DNA of 64,000 nt. Origin: Arachnopeziza araneosa (taxonomy: Eukaryota > Ascomycota > Leotiomycetes > Helotiales > Arachnopezizaceae). This document shows positions 41,346 through 52,218 of this stretch, one piece after another. The notes beneath the pieces are model-generated. The model was not told the DNA's origin. It worked only from the letters and a program-made list of their open reading frames with translations, and ran no database searches. Made by a program: the position numbers and the translations under genes. The stretch's first letter is position 1, and each line of letters starts with the position of its first letter. The DNA lies in contig QYAI01000087.1 of NCBI GenBank assembly GCA_003988855.1, positions 1-64,000 on the forward strand, given 5' to 3'.

Positions 41346-42989
41346 CCGAGCATGAATGACAACCTCAACACCGAGTATACCTCTCATTCTGAGAATGCAA
41401 CGGAAGCTTGGATCAGGTTCAAAAATTCTACGTCCCGGAATCTTATGTTCTAGCCAATAAATTCCTTTCAAATTGATTATTATGACTCCTTCATGGGGAT
41501 TGTGGTCTCTGTATGGTCGACTTTGGAAACGCACCATGGTATCTTGCATAAATCTTTTCAGCTTCGGCGTAATAGTTAGAATCATTAGACCGACCTGAAA
41601 AATACGATGTATTACAGCATGTTGGATAGGTCACTATATTTTATCCTAAAAATTTTGTTATCCAATAGACCTTATTCTTCTTTCCAACACGGTGTAACGT
41701 GAGAAGGAATAACGCCTTGGCAAGTCAATCTCCTGATCGTCCATGTCAGACGGAGTAGCAGAAACGTTTCATTCAAACATTCTCTTCGCGAGCAAACCGA
41801 ACAGTCGCACCGCGTTTTCAGCTGGGTGATTGTAGTATCATATACTTAAATTTTACGTGCGTTCGTGGCATAGCCAGGATTGAACGCCGAGAGTTATCAT
41901 TCCACAGAAGGATTAAATCGCACCTCCGATTGAGTTCCTGGGATCTTGTTATTATGATCAATTGCTTTTTCCCAAGGCAGATGTGCTGTCAATCATCAAA
42001 ATACATCCTCAGACCTCTGTCACCCCAGTTTAGAGGCCTTTCTCTTTTAAAAAAGTATCACACATCCAAATGATATAGGAACCATCTTACCATTAAGCAC
42101 TTGACCAAATATTGTGCTTAGAAGACATAAATAATTATTTAATGACAAAGTATCTTCAAAATCGTTGCGAATAGTAGAGGTGAATAATGGAGGGATGGTC
42201 CTCATTCAAATCTGACCACAAAAGTGCAACGGAAAAACTCCTCATCGGAAATCAATGAAAAAGGATTAAATGATGTCAGGATCTGAGCGCCTAAATGGTA
42301 GCTGATTTATTCACTCGAGAGAAAATTTCGCTCCCATCCAGATATATCTCAGGTACACGACTCGAAAAGCTCACCCTGCATAATCCCATCCACATAAGCC
42401 TCGCCAACAACTCCATATAACGGTAGATCAAATATTTCTTCCTTAATATACAATCGTCGTATTCACAAATGGCGTCCTGGCGCCTTGCAGTACCGCGATC
42501 TGGTCACCATGTTGTACTGTATATTCATAGAACCCCAGCCCACAACCCCCCACAAAAACCCAAAAATCATAACAAAAAAATTAAAAATTCTAGGCCGCAG
42601 CCGCAGCCGGGGCTAAAGCCAGATCCAAAAAACAAAAAGAAAACCCCAGACGGATCTGGAGATAAGAAAACGCCTCGAGGGCTTTTTGCTTTGTCAGGCC
42701 TGCGCAGGCCCCAGTTATTCTACCTCTACCGGCGGGTTGATAGGGTTAGCTGGCGGTTTGGGGTAGGCTTGTAGGAGGGGCGTTAACCCCTAGGACAAGG
42801 TTCTTGGCGTAGAATAGTAACGCGTTATTTAATACTATGTAGGTGTAGTAGGACGCGTCGAGCGGGTGAACTTCGGGTATAAGGTGTGCTGTTAGTTAGG
42901 TATTTGATGGTAGGAGGCAAAGTAAATGTGTTGGGTATTGGTTTATGCTTAGATTTTCTTGACACCTGATATATTCAAATAGATGAAAG
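41346..42989. other. Intergenic; contains a compositionally odd patch at 42530-42900
   Basis: Mostly AT-rich without genes. From 42530 to about 42660 the plus strand is A/C-rich with very little T (AAAAACCCAAAAATC, GCCGCAGCCGCAGCCGG, AAAAAACAAAAAG). It is followed by a GC-richer stretch with a 14-bp palindrome GGCCTGCGCAGGCC (42697-42710). This may be a fragment of a foreign or transposable element; no coding family recognised. Confidence 0.45.
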
Positions 42990-44025
42990 CTTAAATATAC
43001 ATCTGGCCCTGTCCTAGTCGCTCTTTCCCGTCTGCCCATGCGGCCGTCGCCAGCCAAAAACAGCCATCTCACAGTGTGCATGTTTTTGAGAACGTAGTAG
43101 AATTACATGTGTTCTTGGTGTCTGGGGCATGTGTGATCTAGATCTCTCAAGCAGATCTGGCTGGAAGAATTGTCTTTAAAAGCTGCAAAGTGCGTAGGCT
43201 AGTGGCGCTGTACGCTAGCGACATCTGCACCCATCACCCTCCAGAATGCTTGCAACATGTCTCCAGCTTCATAGTAATTTATATCGTTATTTTTGATGAC
43301 ATCCCAATTTTTGATAATGCTTTTGATGACATAGTCGTCGTGGTCGGTTTGGATGTGTCCGATGGGCTCAAGAAGGACCGACACTTTGTTGACATGGAAC
43401 GCTTGCACTGCTAACCGTGATCCCGTTATAGAAGATATCTCTATTTTAGGAGATCCAAGGTCTGGATGATAGATTCGACACGCTGGTCCACCATTGTGAC
43501 CCGGTCGAAGACCTGACCGATTTTTGTTGGTTCAGTCAGGTACCCACCAAGCCAAAATCGGCATATTAGTTGCTTCAGCAACTTGGTGGAGAGTGACAAA
43601 GTCCAGAGCAAAGAGATTTCTGTCTCTATATATGATAGCGGCAGTAAACTCTAAATTGGTCTCGAATACTGATTTCGTGTAGTCTGGCCTCACAATAAGT
43701 TCTCCTTTGTCGTTTCGCACATCGCTCGCGATGCCAAGCATTGCACATTGACGAGCCAAATGCCGAGAACATCCCAAGTAGCTCCTGTATTCGTAGCGAA
43801 TAACTTGTTGCGGCGATTGACCAATCGATACCATTCTTGGTTTCATCGCATGACTGGATCAATTTTTCTCGAGCACCGCTAGTTGTGGAAAACCTGAGCA
43901 TGATCACGGGAATAAGTGGAGAAAAGGGCCTGGCGGCACCATCTTTAGTTCTTTCCTAGCTAGTTCCTCTCCTCACCAATACACCACTTTTCCACTTCCA
44001 GGCCGACCTCTTTTCTCTAGTGGAC

Positions 44026-44316
44026 TGTTATGGATTAACCTACCACGTGACGTCACGTGATGGAGCGATGGAGCGCTCCAGCACTCCACCTCTAATTTGA
44101 TCGAAGGCTCTATATAAGCAATGGCTTCCTCCATTCTAGATAGGAGCCTCGTGCTCAACTTAACTGATCAATTCTACTCTATTGATTCTACACTTCAATT
44201 CTACTCTATTGATTCTACACTGCAATCCAACTGTTCAGAACCCTCGTGATCCCTTACCTTGATCCTGGATTAAACCCAAGACAGCTTCCAGCGGAACACT
44301 GGACGTAGCCGTAACA
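44026..44316 (+). mobile_element. Solo LTR (291 bp), different family, inside the HET gene
   Basis: Termini are TGTTATGG...GCCGTAACA (inverted TGTTA/TAACA) with a perfect 5-bp target duplication TGGAC at 44021-44025 and 44317-44321. It contains a 16-bp palindrome with CRE and G-box cores (44044-44059), a TATATAA box at 44111-44117 and a perfect 27-bp tandem duplication (44168-44221, TCAATTCTACTCTATTGATT plus CTACACT). This is the layout of a retrotransposon promoter. Orientation is assigned from the U3-like order of CRE then TATA. No internal element remains. Confidence 0.93.
44044..44059. promoter_or_regulatory. Palindromic CRE flanked by two G-boxes
   Basis: CACGTGACGTCACGTG is a perfect 16-bp palindrome made of CACGTG, TGACGTCA and CACGTG overlapping, 52 bp upstream of a TATATAA box inside the LTR. 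Such sites bind bZIP (ATF/CREB) and bHLH factors; binding here is inferred. Confidence 0.7.
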
Positions 44317-45120
44317 TGGACGCTAAACCGAGCAAAAAAGTCGCGTCGGCTTGAATATATCCATCCCTGAGACCTGAGAACATAAGATCTTGAAAATTAC
44401 TGAAATAAGTCCAGCCTAGCCTCGGAGAGCCACAGACAAGCTCAGGGTCTGTGAGTATTGCGAGCGACCCGAGGCAGATCTCCTGAACGCACCAGATTCT
44501 TGAGAACCAGGCTCTTGTCAGAGGTTTCCTTATTGCACAAAATGCTTCTGACCAATCTGATTCGATGAACGAATGCAATCCATGACTGTGAATGAATCTT
44601 TAGACACCTTCCGAGCTTGTGTCGGAGCGTGAGCCCAGAAATGGCCTTCCAGGGCTCACAACACGTAGACCAGGTAGCTCTGCCAGAGCTTCGAAAGCCA
44701 GGTAGTCTGTATCCATTTCCTCCCCCAGCCAAACAAAAACGAAAGTCGCCATGCGATAAATATCACCCATCATACCAACTTGTTGACTCTTCTCGTCGAG
44801 CTGAGTTTGATTAATGCAGATCATGTCAACCCAGAACGATGTACTGCTGTCATTCTGGGCCTGCAGCATACGTAGCGCTGCCAACGTGTTCAGTCCAACT
44901 TCAAGGGTGCCAGAATCAGAGCGATTCTGGCCGCTTTCATGCATCATTTAGATCCGACGATGATCTTTATTGCCAGCAAGTGCTCCAAGCACTGAGTCGG
45001 TGATTGGTTCTCGCCATGCGTATGATAAAGCAGTAAAGTCAGGCTCTTCCGAAAGTCGAACGTGGTAAATCTCACATACAATTGAACCAAGTCTTGGATT
45101 TCCCTCGGGAAACTAGTATT

Positions 45121-45612
45121 GGATCCTGATGTTCCAATGGCACATAATGGAAGTTTGCCATTTTATGGTCAAATAAGACGGCCAGCTGGAGTATAAAGTT
45201 GCTTCTTGAGTTTGAATCGCAGCTGAGTCTTGGAGCTCAGCTGCCAAGGTACTATTATAAACCACGTAATCAGCCAATCATATCACATTATCAAATGGCC
45301 AGCCTTGTACAAAGTACCTACCTTAGCCACCAATGAAATGTCCTTTCTTCCAACCCTTATCAAACCCATTCCCCAGTTTCACAGTTGAAGATATAGAACA
45401 TCTGATTTAAAACCGATGCAAACTTTCAATTAAGAGTTACAGTATGCAGTAGCCGGAATCGGCCTTTCTTTTATCCGAGGCCGGCTCAGCTTACTGTACC
45501 TAGGTGGCTACGTAGGTACGGTGGGTAGGTACTCTATCACTAAACTTTTACCATAGATCCATTCCAGACAATATCTCAACCCAACTCACAACACTCAAGC
45601 AGTAACCTCATC
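45121..45612. other. Intergenic upstream of the gene at 45613
   Basis: Contains the GTACCTAGGTGGCTACGTAG / GTAGGTAC cluster at about 45496-45532, related to motifs near 51151 and 55274. No gene. Confidence 0.5.
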
Positions 45613-46293
45613 ATGAATGAAGCCCTCTGCTCCATCCTCACAAGCGAGAAGGATTGGACTTTCGCCTCAGATAGCCAGTTCATCACCTTCAACCAGGACG
45701 GCACAGGCGAGGTCTACCACTCTCTCAAGACATTTCCAGCCCATTGATTGACTCATCCCAAGTTATGGTGCCGTGTCGAGCTCTGCCATTTCATCCTCGC
45801 CGCGATTCAATGGAAGAGTCTCGGTCCACCCGGACGAACTGCCGAGCCCACGAACAGCGACCTCCCTGACCAAGATCCGCGTTCCCACTGCCTGGGTCAG
45901 CTCCGGCTTCAGATGACGCTCTCTCGCGAGCTCCCAGACCGCTTGGTCGACACGTTCACGGCCAGCAGACCCCGATTCAACGAGTACGCGCTCACGGATG
46001 CGGCCTTTCGCCCCAAAACATACACGGTCCGCATCGAGCGCGGGAACTTTCTCGAACCGTGTTACGTCGGGATCGCTAGCTCGGGGCGACGAGAGCGGTT
46101 TGCGCTTCGGCTCGTCTTTGATCGTTCGCCGTATCCGCCACGATCCGAGTGGAATAAGCCTGAGGGTGGACCGGATGCGAATCAGTTCTGGGACCATCGA
46201 GAATTTGTGGCGAGGAGTTCGGCGGCGCTGGCGAGAGGGAGAGCGATGAATGAGCCTCCTAGGGAAGGGTGGGATTCTTGCGTGTTGTGTTAG
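45613..46293 (+). CDS. Conserved-looking hypothetical fungal protein, 209 aa
   Basis: Exons 45613-45711 and 45763-46293 with a 51-bp intron (GTCTAC...CCCAAG). Splicing joins FITFNQDGTGE to LWCRVELCHFILAAIQWKSL; the combined GTGELWCRxEL...IAAxxxWK pattern is one I associate with unnamed ascomycete proteins, which supports the junction. The C-terminal part (FRPKTYTVRIERGNFLEPCY; FALRLVFDRSPYPPRSEWNK) reads as a beta-rich globular fold, followed by FWDHREFVARSS. No signal peptide or membrane helix. Without splicing the first frame would stop after 44 residues. GC-rich third positions contrast with the AT-rich flanks. Function unknown. Confidence 0.72.
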
Positions 46294-47225
46294 CAGAATG
46301 GGTCTTGTTTTTTTTTGGTGCTAGATGATCTAACTTAAAGGGAAGTTTATATAGGGATCACCAGGAGTTGACAGGCGAGGTTTGATATCACCGCTGCAAC
46401 GGAAGATGACTGCTTGATTATATTTGGAAGCTATTTGGGATACTGTTTCATTCTAGTCAAAAATAATGACATGGTCCGAACGGAGTTCACTCGGGAGAGT
46501 CGTTGATCTCAGCATGGGCAAAGGAACGATACACTAGATACATATATTCAAATTCGTGTATAGCCTCTCAGCGGTAGCGACTTAGTACCATTTCAAGCGG
46601 AGCTACTAGTGTTGTGGCTTCCATTCCTTCGTCACTCTGTGTTCAAGCCTCACTAATTTAGCCAGATTGACCTTCTCATACGGTCATGTCAGAAAACAGG
46701 GGACCTGTGAGGGAGCGTGTTGTTATGATGACACTCGTACGTCTCTGCCAATCACAGCGGGGTCCACGGACCGCCAGCACCACCAACGCCACTGGAAGTC
46801 AGCCCCTGATTTCCATTCCCCATTAGGGCTGGTGCCAGCGAAACTTTCACCGGCTTTCCCGGGCCCTTTAGTTCTAGCAGCATTCCTGACTGCGCCTGAC
46901 TGCTCCTGACTGCTCCTGACGTCCAATGCGCTGGACACGCTGAGCCATTTTTCGCAGAAGTTGTTTCTCTCGTTGAACCTCCTCTCATGTTGGCCTGACT
47001 GGACGCATTCGCTTGGTAGATGATCTCAGGCACCACAAGATTCTGGATCTTCTCTAGTCGGACGGTGGAACCAACCATATCTCGTGAACGAAGCTCGCGC
47101 TGACTGAACACAGAACACATTTGGCGTTGTAGGACGTCAAATTCTATAAATCTGGTTCTTCTGTGCGAGATATTCCTTGTCAGACAATTTTTGTTCATTT
47201 CAAGTATATTTTACTTTTAATCGCA
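46294..47225. other. Intergenic, nothing recognised
   Basis: A short ten-base tandem (GACTGCTCCT, about 46885-46918) is present. The region ends with the promoter of the gene at 47226. No gene supported. Confidence 0.5.
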
Positions 47226-48411
47226 ATGGTCTCTCACCACATACTCACATATGTCTTGTGGGCTTTTGGGTTCTCGTCAGCAGCACTTGCTGCTGCGGCA
47301 TGGTCAAATACGGAGATCATTCCGAGAGTACAAGCCAACACGACTTCTGTCGCTCAATACACGTCTCTCTCATACGGCCTCGACACCCAACACGTCCACC
47401 CGATCAATGCATCTTCTTATGAATGGTACTATATGGACGCCGTCTCTCAGGACGGACAATATAGTGCTGTTTTCACCTTCTATACTGCTCCCGAGACGGG
47501 CTTTCTCGGCGGTGGTCCGGCATATGATATTCTTCCCGTGACCTTGGAAGTCAGCACTCCTGGCAATCCCGCCTTCTTCGCCGAGGGTCTCTTCGCCAAG
47601 GACGCGGTGGTGAAGGGTGCTGGAAATGGAGGGACTGGTGACTGGGTCGGCACGGGCTACAAATTCAGCTCGAGCAGTGATCTGAGCCATTATTCCATCA
47701 CGGTTGACTCCCAAGATGTAAAAGGACGTGTCACGTTCTCGGCTGTAGGTTACTCCAGAGCCCATCGATGCTCAGATACTGAACAAAGCGTAGATTGCGC
47801 CGCCTCACTACCCGTGTGGGCCGGTCACCGCTGGCCAGGCTACTCAGGTCATGCCACATCTCGGCTGGGCAATTGGTGTCTCTGATGCCATTGCTGAAGT
47901 TGACCTGGTGCTGAACGGGACTCACGTGAAGTTCACCGGCATCGGGTACCACGATAGTCAGTCCTCTTACCTTTTATCAACACTTTAATTTTCAATCTGC
48001 TAATCTCATTCCACGGTAGAGAATTGGGGTGATGTCCCATTTATGACCGCCCTCAAATCCTCCATCTGGGGTCATGGTCGACTGGGACCGTACTCACTCG
48101 TCTGGACACAGACGGTCAGCCGCGCCACCGGAGCCGTCTTCTCCGCTGGCTACGTCGCGCAGGATGGGAAGGTGCTCACGTATGGATGTACGGGCTTTCA
48201 CGTCACTCTTACAAATGATCCCGGCAAGTACCATGTGGAGATCGATTTAGGTAGCAAGGGAACATTGGAATATGATGTTAGCGGGGTCGCCATCATCGAC
48301 GGTGAAGACGATGAGGGCTATGCGCGGAGAACCGGCCTCTTGAGCGGAGGTCTCAAAGGTGGAACGAGATATAGTGGAGCGGCGCTGTATGAGCATTTTA
48401 ATCTGGGTTGA
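47226..48411 (+). CDS. CrtC / lipocalin-like Diels-Alderase family protein
   Basis: Exons 47226-47744, 47794-47956 and 48020-48411 encode 357 aa. The signal-like N-terminus is MVSHHILTYVLWAFGFSSAA. The protein shows SYEWYYMDAVSQDGQYSAVF near the start, AIAPPHYPCGPVTAG in the middle, and FTGIGYHDKNWGDVPF followed by IWGHGRLGPYSLVW. These are hallmarks of the hydroxyneurosporene-synthase (CrtC)-like double-lipocalin family that includes fungal pericyclases (Diels-Alderases) of polyketide pathways. Both splice junctions rebuild conserved blocks (SAIAPPHYP, GYHDKNWG). The N-terminal hydrophobic segment suggests secretion or ER targeting. No PKS, PKS-NRPS or other backbone enzyme lies in this window, so the substrate is unknown; the reaction type is inference from family. 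Confidence 0.83.
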
Positions 48412-49227
48412 TTCAGCTGATCACCAGCCCTACTGAGATGAATGCCGTCTAGACCACCAGCAGTCCAGAATATAAACGCTCTTTTGCCTCTCCTTTTACC
48501 TTATAATGCCAGGTTCAAAAAACCCTCAAAGTCTATCTCAAGGAACATCCAATATATAGCACTCTGCCTACGTTTCGTCTTGTTTCCTTTAAAAATCTTG
48601 CGAGCGATATTTATCCATAAACTAATGCTCAGTCGTCTATCAGCAGGAAGCCCAGCCGTACCTTTAGCTACTTAGCTTACACCATAGCCAGTAGATTGTA
48701 TAGGCGGCGACCTTGAATCCGAGGCGCCGAACCACTTTCATCTACCAACAAATTCTTGCGGCTTTGTGATTATCTTGCATTGCTCTTCCGATTCTCAATT
48801 CCCTAGATGCGCTCAAGATGTCCGAGATGCTTTTGTTGTATAACCAAATCTCTCATTCTCTTTAAGAAGCATCATATATCGAAATGTTTGATGAAATATC
48901 TCGTTACCGGCCATCACGGCTAACTATATAAAAAAAAAGGGGGGGGGGAGAAGGAAAGTTTGCGTGGTAGCTTGGAGAAGTGGGTGTCAGAAAGGATAGA
49001 GAAGCATTCTATGATCCATAAAGCGAGCTTGATTGATTAAACTTATCTTCATTTTTATTTTTAGATATAACCACTGTTCACACGAACAAGTCAAGTGAAA
49101 TTGAAGCTCAGACATCGAGAAGGTATATTTGAAACCATTCAACTGCATGTTTCTGGATGGGAATCTCCTTAATTGCCACAGAGATCTCAAGGACCAGATG
49201 CATAAATCTGGATGAAATTCTCGCGAC
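48412..49227. other. Convergent intergenic region
   Basis: An A9 then G9 run at 48932-48949 marks otherwise featureless AT-rich DNA. No gene. Confidence 0.55.
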
Positions 49228-49762
49228 TTACAAACCCAGGGTTGAAAGAACCAGGAAGGCACAAATCATACCACCCATGGACAGTTGCAAAACTTTTGTT
49301 GATCCGCTTCTTTTGACATTGGTCGCAGTTACTGACTTTGATATGGCGGAGATATCTGTGGCTGCGTCTTCGGTAGCCTCTAGATCCGATGGAACTAGTG
49401 ATTCGATGAGCGACGTTGGATATGCCGCGGTCGTCGTGGGCGCTGGCGACGGGTCGGCACTCTGACAAGCTGACCCCCATGTGGTGTTGAGTGCTTCCTG
49501 AACACAGTCCAGCCAAGTGGGAAACAGGGGTTGCTCCACTGCGCAGTAGTTCCAGCACTGGAAGCGTTTTATGGGAGTAGTGCAGCATCCCTCGATGGCG
49601 TAGAGGAATCGATTGGTCCCGATTTGACCATCTGCTCGCAGAGAGCAGAGAGAATAGGTCTCGTTGCTATGGGAATCAGCACAGTTTTGGGGTTTTGATG
49701 GCATTCATGGCTTACAATCTGGGGGTGTCCAAATTTGGTCGGTCGCATTGGTTGGCAGTCAT
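49228..49762 (-). CDS. Cysteine-rich, probably GPI-anchored surface protein
   Basis: Two exons, 49762-49716 and 49666-49228, with a 49-bp intron, giving 161 aa from the ATG chosen. The frame stays open upstream of that ATG, and no signal peptide is visible, so a further 5' exon is likely. The body has eight or nine cysteines (YSLCSLRADGQ; IEGCCTTPIKRFQCWNYC; WLDCVQEALNTTWGSACQ). A Ser/Thr/Pro/Ala-rich stretch (DPSPAPTTTAAYPTS) follows, then a C-terminal hydrophobic tail (LSMGGMICAFLVLSTLGL) typical of GPI-anchor signals. By analogy it would sit at the plasma membrane or wall. Function unknown. Confidence 0.68.
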
Positions 49763-51197
49763 GGCTTCAGAATTTGTGATGGGGTAATATTTCAGGATAT
49801 AGGTAGAAGAACAACTATGTCTGAATTGCTTAATGAGCTTCCAAATTGTATTTTTCCTACCTTTGATGTACTTTAGTATTGCAACCATTTGTGTCTTATA
49901 TCAAGCTCAACAGTGTACTACGGAAGATGTAGAAATCTGACTGGAAAATAGATTGCGGTTGAATAATACGACGCGCATCGAGAATATGAAGCTAGATTTG
50001 CTGTTCACGATTGGATTTAGAACTACCCGAGCAGGGTGATGCCAAGTTGTAATACAATATAATATATACCCATGCAAAGTCAAGTGACAGCCGGTAGGTT
50101 TGGGCCAATTGGCAATTTCATAGCCAGTTCCTCTCCTGTCGCCAAGAGCATTGATAGCACGCATACTTAAAAAAGTAATTTTTTGACAGCTCGGAATTTA
50201 GGCTGGAATAAATGCAATTCTTCTACACGCTACTAAATTATGTTGTTTAGAAGTAGAGTCCGTCACGTGCATGTTCACAAGAGGATCTGAAATGAGCCTC
50301 CACCTGCGCAATCCTTGAATACTGGAGCTAGTCTGATTATAGCGAGAGTAGGATAACTGATGGTTGAGCCACCTCTTGATTTCGCTGCTGTTGCTCATCT
50401 CAGCTCAGCTCAACTCAGCTCAACTCAGCTCAACTCACCTAAACTCACCTTAACTCATCGAGAAGTAGCAATTAGTTCATTCCCAATCACAAGCAAAAGA
50501 AAATATGGAGTATCTGCGGTCAACTCATTCTTCCGCCATATCTTATCTTCCGTGGAGAGAAGTGCCTAGATCTAAAGAATAAAGATCAGTCTCGACACCT
50601 AGACAGGCGGTATAAACAAGATACAGTAAAAATGTGAAAGCAAAACAAGAGTTGGAATTTAGTTACCAAGAAAAGTTGTATTGTTTTTGAACACTTGAGA
50701 AAAGAACAGCATTTTCAAAATAAGATACCCAAATATTTGTGTATGATATCAAAGGTTTCTTTCCAAGATCAGAGCAACAGACTCAATCTGCCAGCGGTAT
50801 GCAATGGTCGAACCAGTCGCGAGAGGTCTCGAAGAAATATTAAATAGAATACCAGATCCACAAGTCTTGCAAGTGATTCGAGATAATATGGCCTCTATTT
50901 CAACTCCGGGGTTTTCACGTCGAGAGCTTGTCAAGTGCGGATAAATTAGGCTCTGCTTCAGTCCTTAAGCCACTTGGATCCAGATCTGGAAATAGTGCTT
51001 TCCATGCCGGACATGGAAGAAAGGAGTCTCCATGAATCTCACCTTCTATGGAGTGTAGATCCGTCATAGCGGTCAATTCCATCTTCTAGGTCCGAGATAA
51101 AGCACAATTTCGTGATCTTGAATCTTGTGCATGAATCAAATACTTAGAAGGATACCTAGGTAGGTATCTTTCATTAGACACGTGGGTTGAGTGGGTG
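49763..51197. other. Intergenic with a short CTCAGCTCAA tandem
   Basis: A ten-base tandem (CTCAGCTCAA and variants, about five units) lies at about 50398-50455. GATACCTAGGTAGGTATC occurs at 51151-51168. No gene was recognised. Confidence 0.5.
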
Positions 51198-51343
51198 TTG
51201 GGAGACAAGAGAAGAAGAAGAAGAAGTCTGAGAAAGCTGTCTTATTGCTAGCTACTGTGCCGGTTCCTCTTAAAGGAACCGGTCTTGCTTACTAACTAGC
51301 CTAGCCCTAACCCTAGCCGTCGTGTGACTGAGTCTCGTCAACA
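51198..51343. mobile_element. 146-bp LTR-like segment truncating a HET gene
   Basis: Termini TGTTGGGAGA...TCTCGTCAACA give inverted ends TGTTG/CAACA. Inside are a (AGA)-rich run, a perfect 9-bp stem hairpin (CCGGTTCCT, loop CTTAA, AGGAACCGG; 51260-51282) and a telomere-like CCCTAACCCTA at 51305-51315. Flanks (GTGGG and ACTCC) do not form a target duplication. HET coding sequence on the minus strand stops exactly at its right edge. It is probably a solo or recombined LTR; this is less certain than the other three. Confidence 0.55.
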
Positions 51344-51848
51344 ACTCCTCGGAGTCTAGATATAATCCGTTCAAATCAATGCTTGGACTGAGATGTCGAC
51401 TTATATGAAGCTGATTGTTTCCTCCCATCTGGCGCAAGAATTCCATGGCGATATCACTCCCATCCCAGACTTCCCCTAGCCATACCACAACTTGCGAAGC
51501 CTGTCCGAAGATAGAGCCCATGATAGAAACCTGATGCATTCTCTCACCGAGATCCTCTTGATTGACACAAAGCGCATCCACCCAAAGGATTCGAACTTTG
51601 TCTTGACGTCGTAAACGTTTCAAAGCTAGGTACAGATTGACAGTGATAGCCTTTGAACGCCCATCAAGCTGAATTGGAACTGTGTGTGCGGCATCACCCC
51701 AAGCGTACGACAATGCTTCATAATGTGGTTTGTCGTCCAGTAACACAACTTCGAGCTAGCATTTGATGACATCTTCATCATTCAGATCTGGGCTTAGGTG
51801 AAGCAGCCGGATCAATTTTTGGTCAGACTTCAACATTGTGTATGTCAT
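51344..51848 (-). pseudogene. HET-domain gene, 5' half only
   Basis: Starts MTYTMLKSDQKLIRLLHLSP, then an in-frame TAG (51756-51758) at IKC*LEVVLLDD, where Gln or a similar residue is expected. It continues PHYEALSYAWGDAAHTVPIQ, then LYLALKRLRRQDKVRILWVD, ALCVNQEDLGERMHQVSIMG, and IFGQASQVVVWLGEVWDGSD. These are the three core HET blocks in order. The frame runs out of HET-like sequence after LDSEE, exactly at the LTR-like segment 51198-51343, and nothing HET-like follows beyond it. The parent class triggers incompatibility-type cell death; this copy is truncated and carries a stop. Confidence 0.88.
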
Positions 51849-52218
51849 GGTGACTACTCAGTCAAGTAAATGGTCGAGGAGGATAGCTTAATATATGGAT
51901 GGATTTATTATGGAGTGTACAGGTTTGACGAAATCAATTGAGGTAGATAAGGCGGCCAACACATTTTTCCACTTTGGTCTCTCAGCAGGTTGCCAAAAGA
52001 AGAAGCGGCAGCACAGCCACTATTAATCACATAATTCGTAAACATCTAAGCTCCTCAGCGTTGGAAGAGCTACACCACTTAGCTAGTATCTGGATACAAT
52101 TAAACCAAACAATTCCTTTTTCTATCTTTCTTTCTTGTCTAAGAAATTGGTCTATGAGAAAGAAATAGAAACGTCCCGTTTAGTGGCCGTTGGAAGAAAC
52201 TAAAGCCCTGATCGCTTA
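51849..52218. other. Intergenic, nothing recognised
   Basis: Spacer between the HET fragment and the 3' end of the amidase relic. No feature. Confidence 0.55.

Larger units (their letters stand above)
42990..45120 (-). pseudogene. HET-domain gene, interrupted by a solo LTR
   Basis: The minus strand reads CEIYHVRLSEEPDFTALSYA (HET start) and, after an in-frame TAA before MMHESG, LNTLAALRMLQAQNDS, then FWVDMICINQTQLDEKSQQV and MMGDIYRMATFVFVWLGEE. Next come TRAWFSRIWCVQEICLGSLA and the LTR insertion (44026-44316). Beyond the LTR: LGIASDVRNDKGELIVRPDY, then TKSVFETNLEFTAAIIYRDR and ILAWWVPD*T, where TGA (43532-43534) stands for the family Trp. The C-terminal part follows (VQAFHVNKVSVLLEPIGHI; AGDMLQAFWRVMGADVASV; WLFLAGDGRMGRRER). 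This order spans an entire HET protein of the incompatibility class. Stops, frame changes and the insertion make it dead. No start codon was found: a TAG precedes the first HET block. Confidence 0.9.

Noticed and set aside
38317..48411. A secondary-metabolite cluster around the LaeA-like and CrtC-like genes
   Set aside because: No polyketide synthase, peptide synthetase, terpene cyclase or cluster regulator is present; proximity alone is not enough.
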